A DNA stretch of 64,000 nucleotides from Wolfiporia cocos (GCA_029448655.1 JACCLO010000009.1:2976001-3040000), one strand, 5' to 3'; numbered from the stretch's first letter, positions 53,347 through 64,000 are shown. Translations and numbers: made by a program. Notes: generated by a model from the sequence alone, not told the origin.

Positions 53347-53818
53347 TGTTGGAGCGCACAATCTGTCGCGCCGACACTGCGCGGCCCCGCCCGCATCAAG
53401 GACCGACTTAGTACGTTTATAGTGTCTGTGCCTTTCACATTCCGGATCGATACGTTTTTTTTGTGGCGTCCCTTAGCTACCGTAGTCCTTATCTGGTTAC
53501 TCAGCTGCCCACTACTGTTTTACCGCCTTTCCGTTTCGTCCCGCACGTTTCGCTGGCACCGTAGAGTACTTATACCGCTGCCTGCATCCGCTGACCCTCA
53601 GTCTTGCACTCTTGCCCGAGCGCACCGTACTGAGGGTAAGCACAATACCATTACGTCGCACTATGTTCGTTACATTGATTGCACTCCTGTATTTAGACAT
53701 ACGTCGTCTACCTACAGGTACAGATATATTAGTCTTGCACTCTTGCCCGAGCGCACCGTACTGAGGACATACGTCGTCTACCTACAGGTATTCGCCGTAA
53801 CACGCACGCGCTCTCATA
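53347..53818 (+). repeat. 5' LTR of the Copia element
   Basis: 472 bp. It contains an internal direct repeat: CTTGCACTCTTGCCCGAGCG and the following CACCGTACTGAGG occur at about 53605 and 53734, and ACATACGTCGTCTACCTACA also occurs twice. Confidence 0.95.
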
Positions 53819-53916
53819 GGTTATGAGCCCTGTGCGAGGCCTTAACTAGCAAGACTCATCGCACAGGAAATTCCCGTTCTAGTTTCTTTCCACTTGTCGC
53901 TATCACCCGCAGCACC

Positions 53917-56900
53917 ATGTCGTCGCCGTCCTCGCCATCCCTGTCCGACTTCATTAGCGGTTTTGAGAAGCTCGATCCGAAAGGCAAGAATTGGCTCGTG
54001 TTCGAGCAGCAGTTCACCATTGCTGTTCGTCACAAGGAGGCCTGGGATCACTTTGATGGGTCGTCCAAGAAGCCAATTGCGGCTGACCCGGACAAGCCCA
54101 CGAAGGCAGAGAAGGATGCCATTGCGGGGTGGGAGAAGAAGGAGAATACCGCCCTCTATCTGCTCACGCTCAAGGTCGCACCTGGGACGTATGCCAAGCA
54201 TAAGCGCAAGGGTACGGTTGCTGACGTATGGACTGGCATTGTAGCCGAGTTCTCCAGCAAGTCCCTGCTTGCCCGCTCGAACATGCGTCGTGACTTCCTC
54301 AACATGCGATATGTTCCCGGCTTGGACCTGCACTCCGAACTTGATCGCCTTCGCCTCGCATACGAGAACCTGCTCACCTTCGACATCGAGATTCCGGACA
54401 ACGAGTATGCCTCTGTCGTCATAAATTTCCTGCCGTCCGAGCTCTCCGCATTTATCTCCCAGATTTCGGCACAGATGAAGTTGCAGCTGCACCTCAGCTC
54501 ACAGTCTTCCGGTGGTAGTGCAACACCAGCTAGTCAAATAGATCCTGATAAGCCAGTCATCGATCCAGAGCTCATGATGGCCATTGTCTTGGAGGAGTGG
54601 GACAGGCGGGAAGCGGAGCGGAAGCCGAAGGGCAGAACGAAGGAGACCGGCGTTGCAGCCATTGCCGTGTCGACGGAGAAGCCCAGGAAGCCGAAAGGGA
54701 GAGGTCCACGGAAGCCTGTTGGAGAATGCTGGAACTGCGGTGGAAAGGGCCACAAGGAGGCCCAGTGTCCGAGCCCGAAGGCTGACGATAAGAAGGGCAA
54801 GGATGCGCAGCAGAAGGATGGTGCCCGCCCAAGCACAAGTGCGAACACGTCCAAACCCGCAACTGGCTCTGCAAATGTAGCTGCGACTGCGCGGATCAGT
54901 GCACTTGATGCCGTCGCCGGAGCATGGTCTACAATGCCCGCTCGCATGTTCCGTGCACCTGTGGAGACCGATAGCGATGCTGAGGATGAGCTCTACTCTG
55001 CCGCTGGAGACTCCGACTATAGCGATCTCACAGAGAAGTCTTCAGCAGACTCCATTCCGTCCCTGCATACTGTGTCTGACTCGAGTGCTGTTTCCATTGC
55101 CGAGACATCGAGTGCGGACCATGAGGGCGAGGAGGACGAGTCCTTGCCCATGCCGGAGCGCGTTCCGTTATCGGAGCGTTTGCAGAATGTGACCAATTGG
55201 GTCGCACACATGTTGGGGTTGGAGAGCGAGGGTGACGACCCTGCTTTACTGAGCGCTGCTGCGCTAGTGCCCGATGCTGCCACTGCCGCAGCGAACCAGC
55301 CTGTCGACTTGTACGACTCCGGCGCAACACATCACATGTCCCCTTATCGTGACGACTTCACCAGCTTTCGGGAGATGCCTGCAAAGTCTATGAGTGCTGC
55401 CAATCAGCAGCAGTTTCATGCCACGGGTGTAGGTGAAATGATCATACCTGTTCCGAACCCACCGCAGGACGCTACACGCATCAGATTGATGGACGTCCTC
55501 TACACGCCGGCTCTGGGGTTCAACCTCGTCTCGATTGGGCGGATTGACGACGCAGGTTATACAGCAACCTTCGCAGCTGGACGATGTGTTATTGTCAATG
55601 CGGAAGGCATCACTGTGGGCCAGGTACCCAAGACACGCGGCCTATACATGGTCGTGCGAGATCGCAGCCATTGTGCTGCTAATGCAACGTCAGCCAAAAC
55701 CGAGAAGCTGACGGAGATGGAGGCTCACCGTCGTTTTGGACATATTGCAATCCGGGCAATTCGCGAGTTGATTTCCAACGGGTTTATCTCGGGCGTGGAG
55801 CTTGTTTCATCGCCAGAGCAGGAATTGCATTGTGAAGCTTGCGTTCGTGCAAAGTCGACTCGAAAGCCTGTGCCTAGGGAGCGCGAAGGAGAACGTGCCA
55901 CAGAATTTGGCGAGGAGGTTCATTCCGATGTCTGGGGACCTTCGCGCATTGCCACCCTAGGCGGTCGCAGGTATTATGTCAGTTTCACGGACGACAAGAC
56001 ACGCTTCACCACACTCTACCTTCTCAGAACCAAACGCGAGGTTTTTGAGACGTTCTGTGCATTCGAGGCATGGCTCGAGCGGCACCACAATGCCCAGATC
56101 AAGTTCCTCAACACGGACCGTGGAGGCGAGTACCTGAGTGAGGAATTCCGGAGCCACCTCGAGCAGCGAGGCATTGAATCGAAGTTGTCGGTTCACGATA
56201 CATCTCAGGAGGCCGGGGTGTCTGAGCGGCTGAATCGGACCCTGATGGAGAAGGTTCGGGCCATGCTTATCGCCTCCGGCCTGCCGCGTTTCCTGTGGGG
56301 CGAAGCTGTCATGCATGCCGTATGGTTGAAGAATCGCACTTCGACGAAGGCCCTTGGTGGGCGGACACCTTGGGCAGCTGCCACGGGGGCTGTTCCTGAC
56401 ATGAGCGGCATCCCTGAATGGGGATCCAAGGCCTGGGTGCATGATACCAGCGATGGCAAGGTCGGCGAGCGTGCAAAATGCGGCCGTTGGGTCGGATTTG
56501 ATGCACAGAGCAAGGGCCATCGTGTTTACTGGCCGGAGCAGCGGTCAGTAACTGTGGAACGTAACGTGCATTTCACGGTGCCGGACTTACCCCCTGCTCC
56601 CCTGGACGACGCTGTCGAGCTTGAGGGGGAGGAGAGCAGCGGCGAAAACGAGCCCGCCACGCCGCCTGGGACTGTAAAAGAGCCGATTAGCGACTCTGCC
56701 AGTGAGGCGGACGACACAGACATACCTGACGTCCCTCCTCAACCTGCTGACCTCCTGCCTGCACCTGTGCCGCCGTCTAGTCGGCCCACTCGAATCCGCA
56801 AGCCGTCTGCGAAGCTCAAGGCCATCCTAGCCGGTGAGAGCGCCACCCAGAAGCCGCCGCGCGGCATAGTCATGCCAACCGTACCGGATGAGGCCCAAGA

Positions 56901-58542
56901 CGAGCGAGCCGTAGAGGATCTCCTCACAGAGGAGATCAATGGCGTCGCAATGGCGGCGCAGATGGCGGATGTCGAAGGACTGGACCCCCGCTCACTTGAG
57001 GAGGCAAGGCGGAGACCTGAGTGGCCGCGGTGGGAAGAGGCTATGAAGGAGGAGCTTGAGGTGCTCGAGGCACATGGGACCTGGCGTCTAGAGAAGCCGC
57101 CGCTGGGTGCTAATGTCGTCAGCTGCCGATGGGTCTTTCATGCAAAGAAGGATGCCTCTGGGAATGTGTACCGATACCGCGCGCGACTGGTTGCGCGTGG
57201 GTTTTCGCAGGTTCCGGGTGTCGACTTTTTCGACACCTATGCCCCTGTTGCGAAGACTGCGTCAATTCGCACCGCACTCGCATTCGCGGCGCGGCATGAT
57301 TTTGAGGTGCACCAGCTCGACGTCAAGAGTGCTTACCTCAATGGGGAGTTTGAGGAGCACGAAGCCATTTGGATGGCGCAGCCTCCCGGAGCTCAGCTGA
57401 CGAAAGATAAGACCCTAGCACTGCGGCTGCTGCGGCTGTTGTACGGGCTAAAGCAGAGCGCGCGGCACTGGCATAAGAAGCTCCTGCGCATTTTGCAGGA
57501 GAAGCTCCGCATGTCGCAGTGCGATGTCGACCAGGCCGTCTTTTTCCGTGCAGATGGCGCTGACCTTATCGTCATAGTTGTCCACGTCGATGACCTGACA
57601 GTGGTTGCCTCGACTATAGCCCTTATCCTGGAGGTGAAGACCATGCTGCGCGAGGCCTTTGAGATCTCAGACGAGGGTGAAATCCACTGGATTCTGGGCT
57701 TTGCCGTGGAACGCGACCGCCCAAATCGCCGTCTCTCACTCTCACAGACCGCCTACATCGAGTCCATCATTAGCCGCTTTGGACTTGAAGATGCGAAGGC
57801 CGTGTCGACCCCCATGGATCCGCATGTCACTCTTACTACTGCACAGAGCCCTTCCACCACTGCCGAGATCGCCGCCATGCGTCACATTCCATATCGCGAG
57901 GCTGTAGGCTCCCTCATGTATGCGTCACTTGGGACGCGCCCCGATATCACGTACGCTGTCTCCATCCTTTCGCGTTTCTCTGACAACCCTGGCCGTGCAC
58001 ACTGGGAAGCCGTCCGCCGTGTTTTCCGATACCTGTCCGGGACGAAACACCTCAAGCTGACCTACGGCGCATCCTCTCTTGACCTCGTTGGCTACACAGA
58101 TGCTGATGGATCCATGCATGAGGATCGCAAAGCCATCTCCGGCTACGCGTTTTTGATTGATGGAGGAGCTGTGTCCTGGAGCTCGAAGCGACAGGAGATT
58201 ATCTCACTGTCCACTACTGAGTCTGAGTATGTTGCCCTCACTCATGCCTCAAAGGAAGCCCTCTGGCTCCGCTCGCTGATTGGTCAGATTTTTGCTCCCT
58301 TCGTTGACCCGGTGCCGATGAATTCGGACAATCAGTCGGCCATTGCTCTTGCTCGCGATAATCAATATCATGCTCGCACCAAGCACATCGATATCCGTTT
58401 CCACTTCATTCGCTGGATCATTGAGGAGAAGAAAATTCGCCTCGTCTATTGCCCCACTGAAGAGATGGTTGCCGATGCATTGACGAAAGCGCTGCCCTCT
58501 CCGAAAGTGAAGCACTTCGCGTCCGCGCTTGGTCTGCTCTAG
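53917..58542 (+). CDS. Copia Gag-Pol polyprotein, intact
   Basis: One ORF of 1541 aa carries the retrotransposon domains in Copia order. Gag ends in a zinc knuckle CWNCGGKGHKEAQC near residue 271. Protease has LYDSGATHHMS near 465. Integrase has an HHCC-type finger (HRRFGH, then CEACVRAKS), DVWGP near 671, NTDRGGEY near 733 and a following SERLNRT. Reverse transcriptase runs from WVFHAKKD with YRARLVARGFSQ, LDVKSAYLNGEF, LLYGLKQSARHW and HVDDLTVV near 1223. RNase H has YTDADGS, STTESEYVAL and ARTKHIDIRFHFIR. No stop or frameshift separates Gag and Pol, so protein ratios must be set without a shift. All key catalytic residues look present. Confidence 0.97.
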   Translation: MSSPSSPSLSDFISGFEKLDPKGKNWLVFEQQFTIAVRHKEAWDHFDGSSKKPIAADPDKPTKAEKDAIAGWEKKENTALYLLTLKVAPGTYAKHKRKGTVADVWTGIVAEFSSKSLLARSNMRRDFLNMRYVPGLDLHSELDRLRLAYENLLTFDIEIPDNEYASVVINFLPSELSAFISQISAQMKLQLHLSSQSSGGSATPASQIDPDKPVIDPELMMAIVLEEWDRREAERKPKGRTKETGVAAIAVSTEKPRKPKGRGPRKPVGECWNCGGKGHKEAQCPSPKADDKKGKDAQQKDGARPSTSANTSKPATGSANVAATARISALDAVAGAWSTMPARMFRAPVETDSDAEDELYSAAGDSDYSDLTEKSSADSIPSLHTVSDSSAVSIAETSSADHEGEEDESLPMPERVPLSERLQNVTNWVAHMLGLESEGDDPALLSAAALVPDAATAAANQPVDLYDSGATHHMSPYRDDFTSFREMPAKSMSAANQQQFHATGVGEMIIPVPNPPQDATRIRLMDVLYTPALGFNLVSIGRIDDAGYTATFAAGRCVIVNAEGITVGQVPKTRGLYMVVRDRSHCAANATSAKTEKLTEMEAHRRFGHIAIRAIRELISNGFISGVELVSSPEQELHCEACVRAKSTRKPVPREREGERATEFGEEVHSDVWGPSRIATLGGRRYYVSFTDDKTRFTTLYLLRTKREVFETFCAFEAWLERHHNAQIKFLNTDRGGEYLSEEFRSHLEQRGIESKLSVHDTSQEAGVSERLNRTLMEKVRAMLIASGLPRFLWGEAVMHAVWLKNRTSTKALGGRTPWAAATGAVPDMSGIPEWGSKAWVHDTSDGKVGERAKCGRWVGFDAQSKGHRVYWPEQRSVTVERNVHFTVPDLPPAPLDDAVELEGEESSGENEPATPPGTVKEPISDSASEADDTDIPDVPPQPADLLPAPVPPSSRPTRIRKPSAKLKAILAGESATQKPPRGIVMPTVPDEAQDERAVEDLLTEEINGVAMAAQMADVEGLDPRSLEEARRRPEWPRWEEAMKEELEVLEAHGTWRLEKPPLGANVVSCRWVFHAKKDASGNVYRYRARLVARGFSQVPGVDFFDTYAPVAKTASIRTALAFAARHDFEVHQLDVKSAYLNGEFEEHEAIWMAQPPGAQLTKDKTLALRLLRLLYGLKQSARHWHKKLLRILQEKLRMSQCDVDQAVFFRADGADLIVIVVHVDDLTVVASTIALILEVKTMLREAFEISDEGEIHWILGFAVERDRPNRRLSLSQTAYIESIISRFGLEDAKAVSTPMDPHVTLTTAQSPSTTAEIAAMRHIPYREAVGSLMYASLGTRPDITYAVSILSRFSDNPGRAHWEAVRRVFRYLSGTKHLKLTYGASSLDLVGYTDADGSMHEDRKAISGYAFLIDGGAVSWSSKRQEIISLSTTESEYVALTHASKEALWLRSLIGQIFAPFVDPVPMNSDNQSAIALARDNQYHARTKHIDIRFHFIRWIIEEKKIRLVYCPTEEMVADALTKALPSPKVKHFASALGLL

Positions 58543-58555
58543 GATTGAGGGGGAG

Positions 58556-59027
58556 TGTTGGAGCGCACAATCTGTCGCGCCGACACTGCGCGGCCCCGCC
58601 CGCATCAAGGACCGACTTAGTACGTTTATAGTGTCTGTGCCTTTCACATTCCGGATCGATACGTTTTTTTTGTGGCGTCCCTTAGCTACCGTAGTCCTTA
58701 TCTGGTTACTCAGCTGCCCACTACTGTTTTACCGCCTTTCCGTTTCGTCCCGCACGTTTCGCTGGCACCGTAGAGTACTTATACCGCTGCCTGCATCCGC
58801 TGACCCTCAGTCTTGCACTCTTGCCCGAGCGCACCGTACTGAGGGTAAGCACAATACCATTACGTCGCACTATGTTCGTTACATTGATTGCACTCCTGTA
58901 TTTAGACATACGTCGTCTACCTACAGGTACAGATATATTAGTCTTGCACTCTTGCCCGAGCGCACCGTACTGAGGACATACGTCGTCTACCTACAGGTAT
59001 TCGCCGTAACACGCACGCGCTCTCATA
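58556..59027 (+). repeat. 3' LTR of the Copia element
   Basis: 472 bp, same length and by eye the same sequence as the 5' LTR, including the internal repeats. It starts right after the purine tract and is followed by the TGAGA duplication. Confidence 0.95.
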
Positions 59028-59220
59028 TGAGATAGACGTGATGTAATACCAGTGTACCCCATGCCATTGCGCCAATGTATATGGCATCGTTCACCGAGCG
59101 CAAGGCATTCGACTGTTCGCCAAGTGGACAGAATTGGCGTATTTTTAAATAAGTCCAAGTAAAATGAGGATGTATGTAGAATGCCGTACTTACAATTGAG
59201 TCTTCCATGAACGCATCCAT

Positions 59221-60574
59221 CGTCAATATCTATAGGTAATATGATGCTGATGTTGCCAAGGTACAACAACAGAGAATGCAGCATGTCCAGGGCCTCAAAC
59301 TCGCTTCTTATCGGTCCGCGGGGAAAAACACAGCCAGTGAGATTTATGATGCGTGATACTCAACATGGCAGCGGGCGGCTGATGTATAATGACACCGGGA
59401 TATCTAGACATCCGTGGCATATGCAGTACACACCAGGGATGGCGGAGTGGTGGGATTATGCAATGTGTCAAAGCGGGCTGTCATCCGGAGTCAAGGGAGC
59501 AAGGACGGCAAGACTCTGAACATCTGATCCGATTTGTGGCACATCACCCTCACCATGCATTTGATTCGAAAGCACGAACGAGGTCCCTAGACTGGGGTGA
59601 GTTAAAATTATATAGGTGATAGTTCCTGTCTTCCGAGCGCAATGACACAAATAAGCAAATTTATCACGATTGGTGACACTTTGTGTGTGATCGCATTGAT
59701 CCGGGACCCATCACATACTCATCCGTGACAGAAGCTTAAGCCTTTACGACGAAGTTGCGGTGCATTTGACGCTGAGTTATCTTTGGCGACTAGACAATCA
59801 CATCTGTACTGAGGCAGGAGACCATTTAAAAAGTTCTAACGTATAGTGCCATCATGATCGTACTCGGATATCGTCTCTGGACGCGACTTTCCATACTCGC
59901 CAGGTTTCTAATTGCTTTGATCAAATCGAATAAAACAGCTTCAAGAACTTCGTGATTCTGCTTGTATTGTTGGGTCGACCTGACATTAACTCTGCTCATG
60001 TATAATTAGCGTCGCTACAAAAGGATCAACCGATGGATCAATTGAGCAAGTGCCTTAGCGCTGATATGTCATCTAATGCAGCCGCTTGTGGTTGTAAAAC
60101 TTCTGATTTGTGACGAATACACGAAGCTTTGCAGTCGCTTCGTTGTTTGTACCATCTCTCTGCACGAGCCCCGTTGTGGGAAAGACAGCTTAAGATCATA
60201 GTGGGCACTCATCAGTTTGGACTCTGATGTTGCCATCCGCTGGTGTGTAATTTGGGCACACTGGGTATGGCGCGGCAATTGTGCTGATATTAGATCATCA
60301 AAGCCGGTATCGCTGTTGCAAATACACTGCAAAGGCACACCACGTAATGCATGATGCATTTGAGGTCAGCGTGGACCTGCTCACAATCTCCGTGATCGTG
60401 TCGGCGATGGAACAATAGGAAGCACATTTGATACAGGTTACTTTTATGAATGCCAAGAGTGAACATGGTTCCGACGCATAATACATACAAAACAGTGAAA
60501 CCAGAAACGAGACAGCATCTATCAAGCAACGACAGATTGATGTTGTGTCAGATATACTCCTATACACAGTTTAG
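59221..60574. other. Spacer, nothing recognised
   Basis: About 1.35 kb including the promoter of the split membrane-protein gene. Short ORFs (59241-59519 on +; 60069-60359, 60290-60529 and 60298-60567 on -) have no motif. The last two include a hydrophobic run but no splice or start support. Confidence 0.4.
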
Positions 60575-61549
60575 TTAGCTCTCAAGCATTGAAACAGATT
60601 GTTCACATAGCCACCCACCACCTTTCGGCGTGACTGTCCGGTCCTGCCAGAAGTCCACCTCACAACCTGGTATCGCGCATACAAGCTCGAACGTCGTGAA
60701 CTCGTTTGACGGACACCTGAATTCGGTAGAGTTGGTAGGTCCGCCTCGGGAGAACTCAAGCGTAGAAAGCAGTTCGAGGCGTGAAGGCGTATATTCCCAC
60801 GTGCTGGAAACGTACGGCGAGATTTCGCTGGTAGTATCCAAAAACCAGACGTCTACGGTGCTTGGGTCAGAAAACTTGATAGGCACGTCAGGGAGTGATG
60901 CAGAAGGCGGAAGGGAGAGGATCAGAACGCAACGCTCCATAGCATAGTCAATGTTGCGGAACTGGACTATAGTCGATGTCTGAGGTACGCGTCAGTCTTC
61001 GTCTATTTTTGTGGCACCGTAGATGGCTAATACCTCAGACGTTATGAGTATGTGACGTTCGTCTGGGTATACCGTCCCGTACTTCGTGCGCTGCTGCCTG
61101 TGATCTTCACGCATAGTTCGTCGTGGACCAGACGCAGCGGTCTGAAGCACTATGGGAGGAAAGTTGACGATTGGCGGAAAGGTCTCGTTCGAGTCCTTCA
61201 GCACCTTGTCCAGATTGATGTATGGATTTGGACGGCGCAATGGCTTGATATTGTGAGACTGACCCAGAAAATTTGCAGGCGTCGACAGATACCCATATCC
61301 GGCGACACATAGAGAGAGGATGGACGAGCATATCGCACTGACACAAGCCCAGAAAACTAGGCGACTGTGTAGGTCTATGTGTCCCGGTAAGCTAAGTCGA
61401 AAACTGAAGCTTGAATCCCAGAACTGACCAGATCCAACTGATTTCAGCTGTATCTGCTTAGCATCCTCCGGGTCGATTGAGATGCGCTCGCTGGAAGGGG
61501 AGTCGGTGGTCGCGAGGGGAATGTACTCAGCACGGCGAAAGGCTTGCAT
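60575..61549 (-). CDS. Type II single-pass membrane protein, unknown
   Basis: Exons 61034-61549 and 60575-60979 with a 54-nt intron encode 306 aa. A cytosolic N-terminus of about 55 residues is followed by one membrane helix (VFWACVSAICSSILSLCVAG) and a luminal or extracellular domain. The outer domain has RRPNPYINLDKVL, FPPIVNFPPIVLQ, VYPDERHILIT, then TSTIVQFRNIDYAMERCVL and a C-terminal beta-rich part. This layout recurs in many agaricomycete proteins, often in several copies, but I know of no function. The intron is phase 0 with clean GTATTA...CTCAG signals. It is divergent from the dynamin gene. Confidence 0.8.
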
Positions 61550-61965
61550 TGTTCAACTTCAGGCACGTATGATCTCGCTTGAGGATGGTGACATGCAGTC
61601 CTGCAGTTGCAGGTGCCTTTAAACATAGCCAAGCTGTGCATCAAGTATGTATGATCGGGACAGGCCTTCGGCGGCAAAATGGTGATGGAGGTAAAATCAC
61701 GTGCGGTCTATCATGGTTCATCATGCATGGTGGTTTGAACGCGACCACCTTGCCTTCCGTCAACTCGTGCTTAAATCATCGTCTCGTGTGGGAGGTCTAC
61801 AATCTCGGAAAAGTGGGTGATCATCTCGCAGAATATACTCTATTCAACAGGCAGTACGGCTCGTCATCGCTCATGGTGCTTCTACGCCGCATCACAGATT
61901 CATGCAAATCATTCGTGTGGCGCAGCTTCAGTGAATAATAACAGACAAAGTAACACAATCTTGAA
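61550..61965. promoter_or_regulatory. Shared spacer between membrane protein (-) and dynamin (+)
   Basis: 416 nt between divergent start codons, so both promoters lie here. No clear TATA box; ORFs 61579-61938 and 61817-62137 are shadows. Confidence 0.45.
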
Positions 61966-64000
61966 ATGTCTGCATCTCAATGGACGCTTGCATCTGGTGA
62001 CGGCCAGTACTCGCAGCACTCAAAGAAGCTGCTGGACCTCGTTACAAGGCTACGCGCTACAGGGTGGGCGAGCCGCTCAGCATTCATTTGTCGGATTGAT
62101 GTGCATGCTAATGCATGTATCACAGAGCACAAGCTGACCTTGATCTCCCGCGAATTGCTGTAATTGGTAACCAGAGTGCAGGGAAGTCAAGTCTAGTAGA
62201 GGCCATTTCAGGTGTCAGTATCAAACCCACACTTGAATCATCCGTGACGTACTAAAGATTGATTCTGTTATATGGCACAAAATGTACGGCTTCAACCACA
62301 TAGATCACGGTACCTCGCGATGCAGGTACATGCACGCGCTGTCCCATGGAATGTCGTATGAGCTCGTCCTCAAGCCCATGGCGCTGCCAAATTCGCATCC
62401 GCTGGGAGTTCGAGCCGAACGGGCAGCGTGCGGCGCGCGTCACTGAAATGCCATTCGGCGGAGTGATATATGACAAGAAAGATGTGGAACTCATGTTGCG
62501 CCGCGCGCAGGCGGCCGTCTTGAATCCCAAAGTACCTGCGGAAAAGTTCTTGCAACTGAGCTCAGAGGCATTGCAGGACCGCGCTACAGAGAGGGCGCTA
62601 CTATTCTCGAAGAATGCTGTGTGCATTGATTTGTCTGGGCCGACGCTCACAGACTTGTCATTTGTGGATCTACCAGGTACGGCTCGAGCATTTGTTATGT
62701 TTCGTAGGGCGCTTAGTTCGAAACAGGCATCATACAGAACGCAGATGACGCCGTTATACGATTTGTAGAGGAACTTGTACTGTCACACGTTGAAGGCAAC
62801 TGTTTGATTCTTGTCACGTTACCTATGAGCGGTGCGTCCTCAAAACCAATGGTTGAAGTCGAAATTTCACAACTATATAAATACACAGACGATATCGACA
62901 ACCAAAAGGCCGCTAGACTAGCCAGACAAGTCGACCCGACAGGTATTCGTACGATTGGTGAGCATACATCCAGATGCATTGTTGCTTCTCAATAGGCAGT
63001 CTCTTACTCATCGTTCAGGCGTCCTCACTAAGCCCGACACCCTCCTCCCAGGGGCGACTAAGTCGCGCGAGCTCTGGCTTGAAGTGCTTGAAGGCAGGAG
63101 CGCTCACCAGCTTGCGCATGGTTACTTCTGCACACGTCAACCAGACGATGCGGAGCGCGCCGTAGGTATTACTGCCGCAGAGGCACGCGCGGCGGAGGCG
63201 CGCTTCTTCGCAACCACTAGCCCATGGAATCGCACCACTCATCAAAACCGCCTTGGAACGGAGAAGCTGGTGGATACGCTAAACGAGCTGTTGACCAGGT
63301 TGATCAATGATGCGTGAGTTGTCGTGGTGTTGTCCCATATATATATATATATATATATTTATGAATTAATTTGCACGCAGTCTGCCTAAACTGCACAAGG
63401 AAGTCAATCAGCAGCTCGTCAACTGCACGACAGAGCTGGAGAAACTCCCACCGCCCGTAACGAAGGACCCGCCCTCATACGTTCTGAGCCTCATTACTGC
63501 ATTCTGCCAAGAGGTCGCCGCGCATGTCAAGGGGGAACACTCCGCCACCAGTCTTGTTCAGCACAATCGCCAAATATTTGCCCAGTACAAGCGCAGGATA
63601 CGTTCCACTGCGCCGCCGTTCTTGCCATATCCGAGCATAGCAGAGGCACCTCATACTTCCCTAAAGTTACTGGAGCTCGAAGATGAGAATGAGGATGAAA
63701 GCGGGGACGGAACGACAACGTCGATGGAGACAGTATGCTCGAGGGATCAGTGCATGTATCTCCAGGACATGCGCCGATACATTAAGCAGTAAGTAGTATC
63801 TCTGTCTCGTCAGAGCACCGCCTGCTAATGGTTGTATGCTACCAGGAATGTCACGCGCGAGCTGCCGTACAACGTACCCTACTCGGCCAAGGTTGCGCTC
63901 ATACAGGACTTCCAGAAGAGCTGGGGAACATACAGCCGCGACTGCTTTGCAGATGTGTACAAGGAATTCGAGCGGACACTACAGAAGCTCCTGCAGGATA
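61966..64000 (+). CDS. Dynamin-family GTPase, 5' part
   Basis: Exons 61966-62063, 62126-62213, 62304-62676, 62727-62831, 62889-62957, 63019-63313, 63381-63788 and 63846-beyond the window. The GTPase motifs are complete: P-loop GNQSAGKSS, switch [22 protein letters not shown] of switch II, and TKPD. The middle domain follows ([15 protein letters not shown], then [20 protein letters not shown]). Family members assemble on membranes and use GTP hydrolysis to remodel them. The ALGxT/CTRCP style and the short N-terminus point to the fungal Mx/dynamin-like group rather than Vps1 or Dnm1. All junctions keep phase. The GED region lies beyond 64000. Confidence 0.92.
63336..63360. repeat. (AT)n microsatellite in a dynamin intron
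   Basis: About 11 AT units within intron 63314-63380, likely length-variable between strains. Confidence 0.9.

Larger units (their letters stand above)
53347..59027 (+). mobile_element. Complete Ty1/Copia LTR retrotransposon
   Basis: LTRs at 53347-53818 and 58556-59027 are both 472 bp and I see no difference between them. Target duplication is TGAGA (53342-53346 and 59028-59032). LTRs start TGTTGGAG and end CTCTCATA, not the usual CA. A putative primer-binding site starts at 53819 (GGTTATGAGCCC), and a purine tract GGATTGAGGGGGAG ends at 58555. The single intact ORF and matching LTRs suggest a very recent, possibly active insertion. It lies in an intron of the host gene, antisense to it. Confidence 0.95.
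51290..59220 (-). pseudogene. Fungal multi-pass membrane protein gene split by two transposons
   Basis: Minus-strand exons are 59194-59220, 59058-59112, 53048-53322, 52914-52989, 52543-52857 continued at 51557-51581, and 51290-51502. The protein starts MDAFMEDSI and has about seven helices: DAIYIGAMAWGLNTAVFYL, WLWMVLVISLWVAATVNIAC, NLAAAFTVTVNLILADGFL, YVSIPLGLVYLAALAFAIM, SLHTIYTILILSRLIYF, AVPYSIISIVWMVLSALWMF and ITVGLIVIRIATGRAW. It looks like the large basidiomycete family of uncharacterised seven-helix proteins. Intron 2 (53323-59057) contains the Copia element; without it the intron would be about 49 nt. A hAT-like element (51582-52542) splits exon 5, so the normal product would be truncated after about FTPL. 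Confidence 0.8.

Noticed and set aside
53341..53826. ORFs of 161-168 codons in both LTRs (also 58529-59035)
   Set aside because: Same open frame in each LTR copy by identity; LTRs are not protein-coding and no motif is present.
1..64000. CRISPR arrays, bacterial operons, ribosome-binding sites, rRNA
   Set aside because: None seen; the window is clearly eukaryotic. The only tandem repeats are the 33-bp, 18-bp and AT repeats listed.

Overview
The window is chromosomal DNA of a filamentous basidiomycete (Agaricomycetes-type). The evidence is dense genes cut by many 45-65 nt GT-AG introns, fungal-specific families (three-domain tRNA ligase Trl1, HAP3, Exo70, an E(z)-like SET protein, Mis12/Mtw1, a fungal CVNH lectin), and Copia, hAT-like and Mutator-like elements. 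Exons were assembled by hand from splice signals, reading phase and family motifs. No database was searched.

Layout. 1-13.7 kb is a housekeeping block: the end of a SET-domain gene (+), Exo70 (-), a multi-pass membrane protein (-), a Ser/Ala-rich protein (-), HAP3 (-) and Trl1 (+). 14.5-17.5 kb holds two tandem genes on the Trl1 strand that encode only a Trl1-like C-terminal cyclic-phosphodiesterase (CPD) domain. Their HxTx motifs are broken, and their N-termini look mitochondrial. 19.1-45.9 kb is a duplicated accessory region. It has four intact UNC-93-like MFS transporter genes (two +, two -) with one 12-exon plan and one shared promoter module. Around them are divergent membrane-protein relics, two inverted copies of an F-box gene (both broken), a CVNH lectin gene and several mobile elements. 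46.1-47.3 kb is a small Mutator-like element with a SWIM-type ORF. 47.4-50.8 kb returns to housekeeping genes (TMEM242-like, ribosomal protein eL14, Mis12). 51.3-59.2 kb is one fungal membrane-protein gene split twice: a hAT-like element in an exon, and a complete Copia retrotransposon with matching LTRs in an intron. 60.6-64 kb carries a type II membrane protein (-) and the start of a dynamin-family GTPase (+).

The most unusual observations are: (i) the tandem, catalytically degenerate CPD paralogues beside the tRNA ligase; (ii) a 712-bp foldback element whose terminal inverted repeats each carry a tRNA-like sequence with A and B boxes facing outward; and (iii) the four-copy transporter cluster with its conserved GATA-containing promoter and an inverted duplication whose insertions can be ordered from nested target-site duplications.
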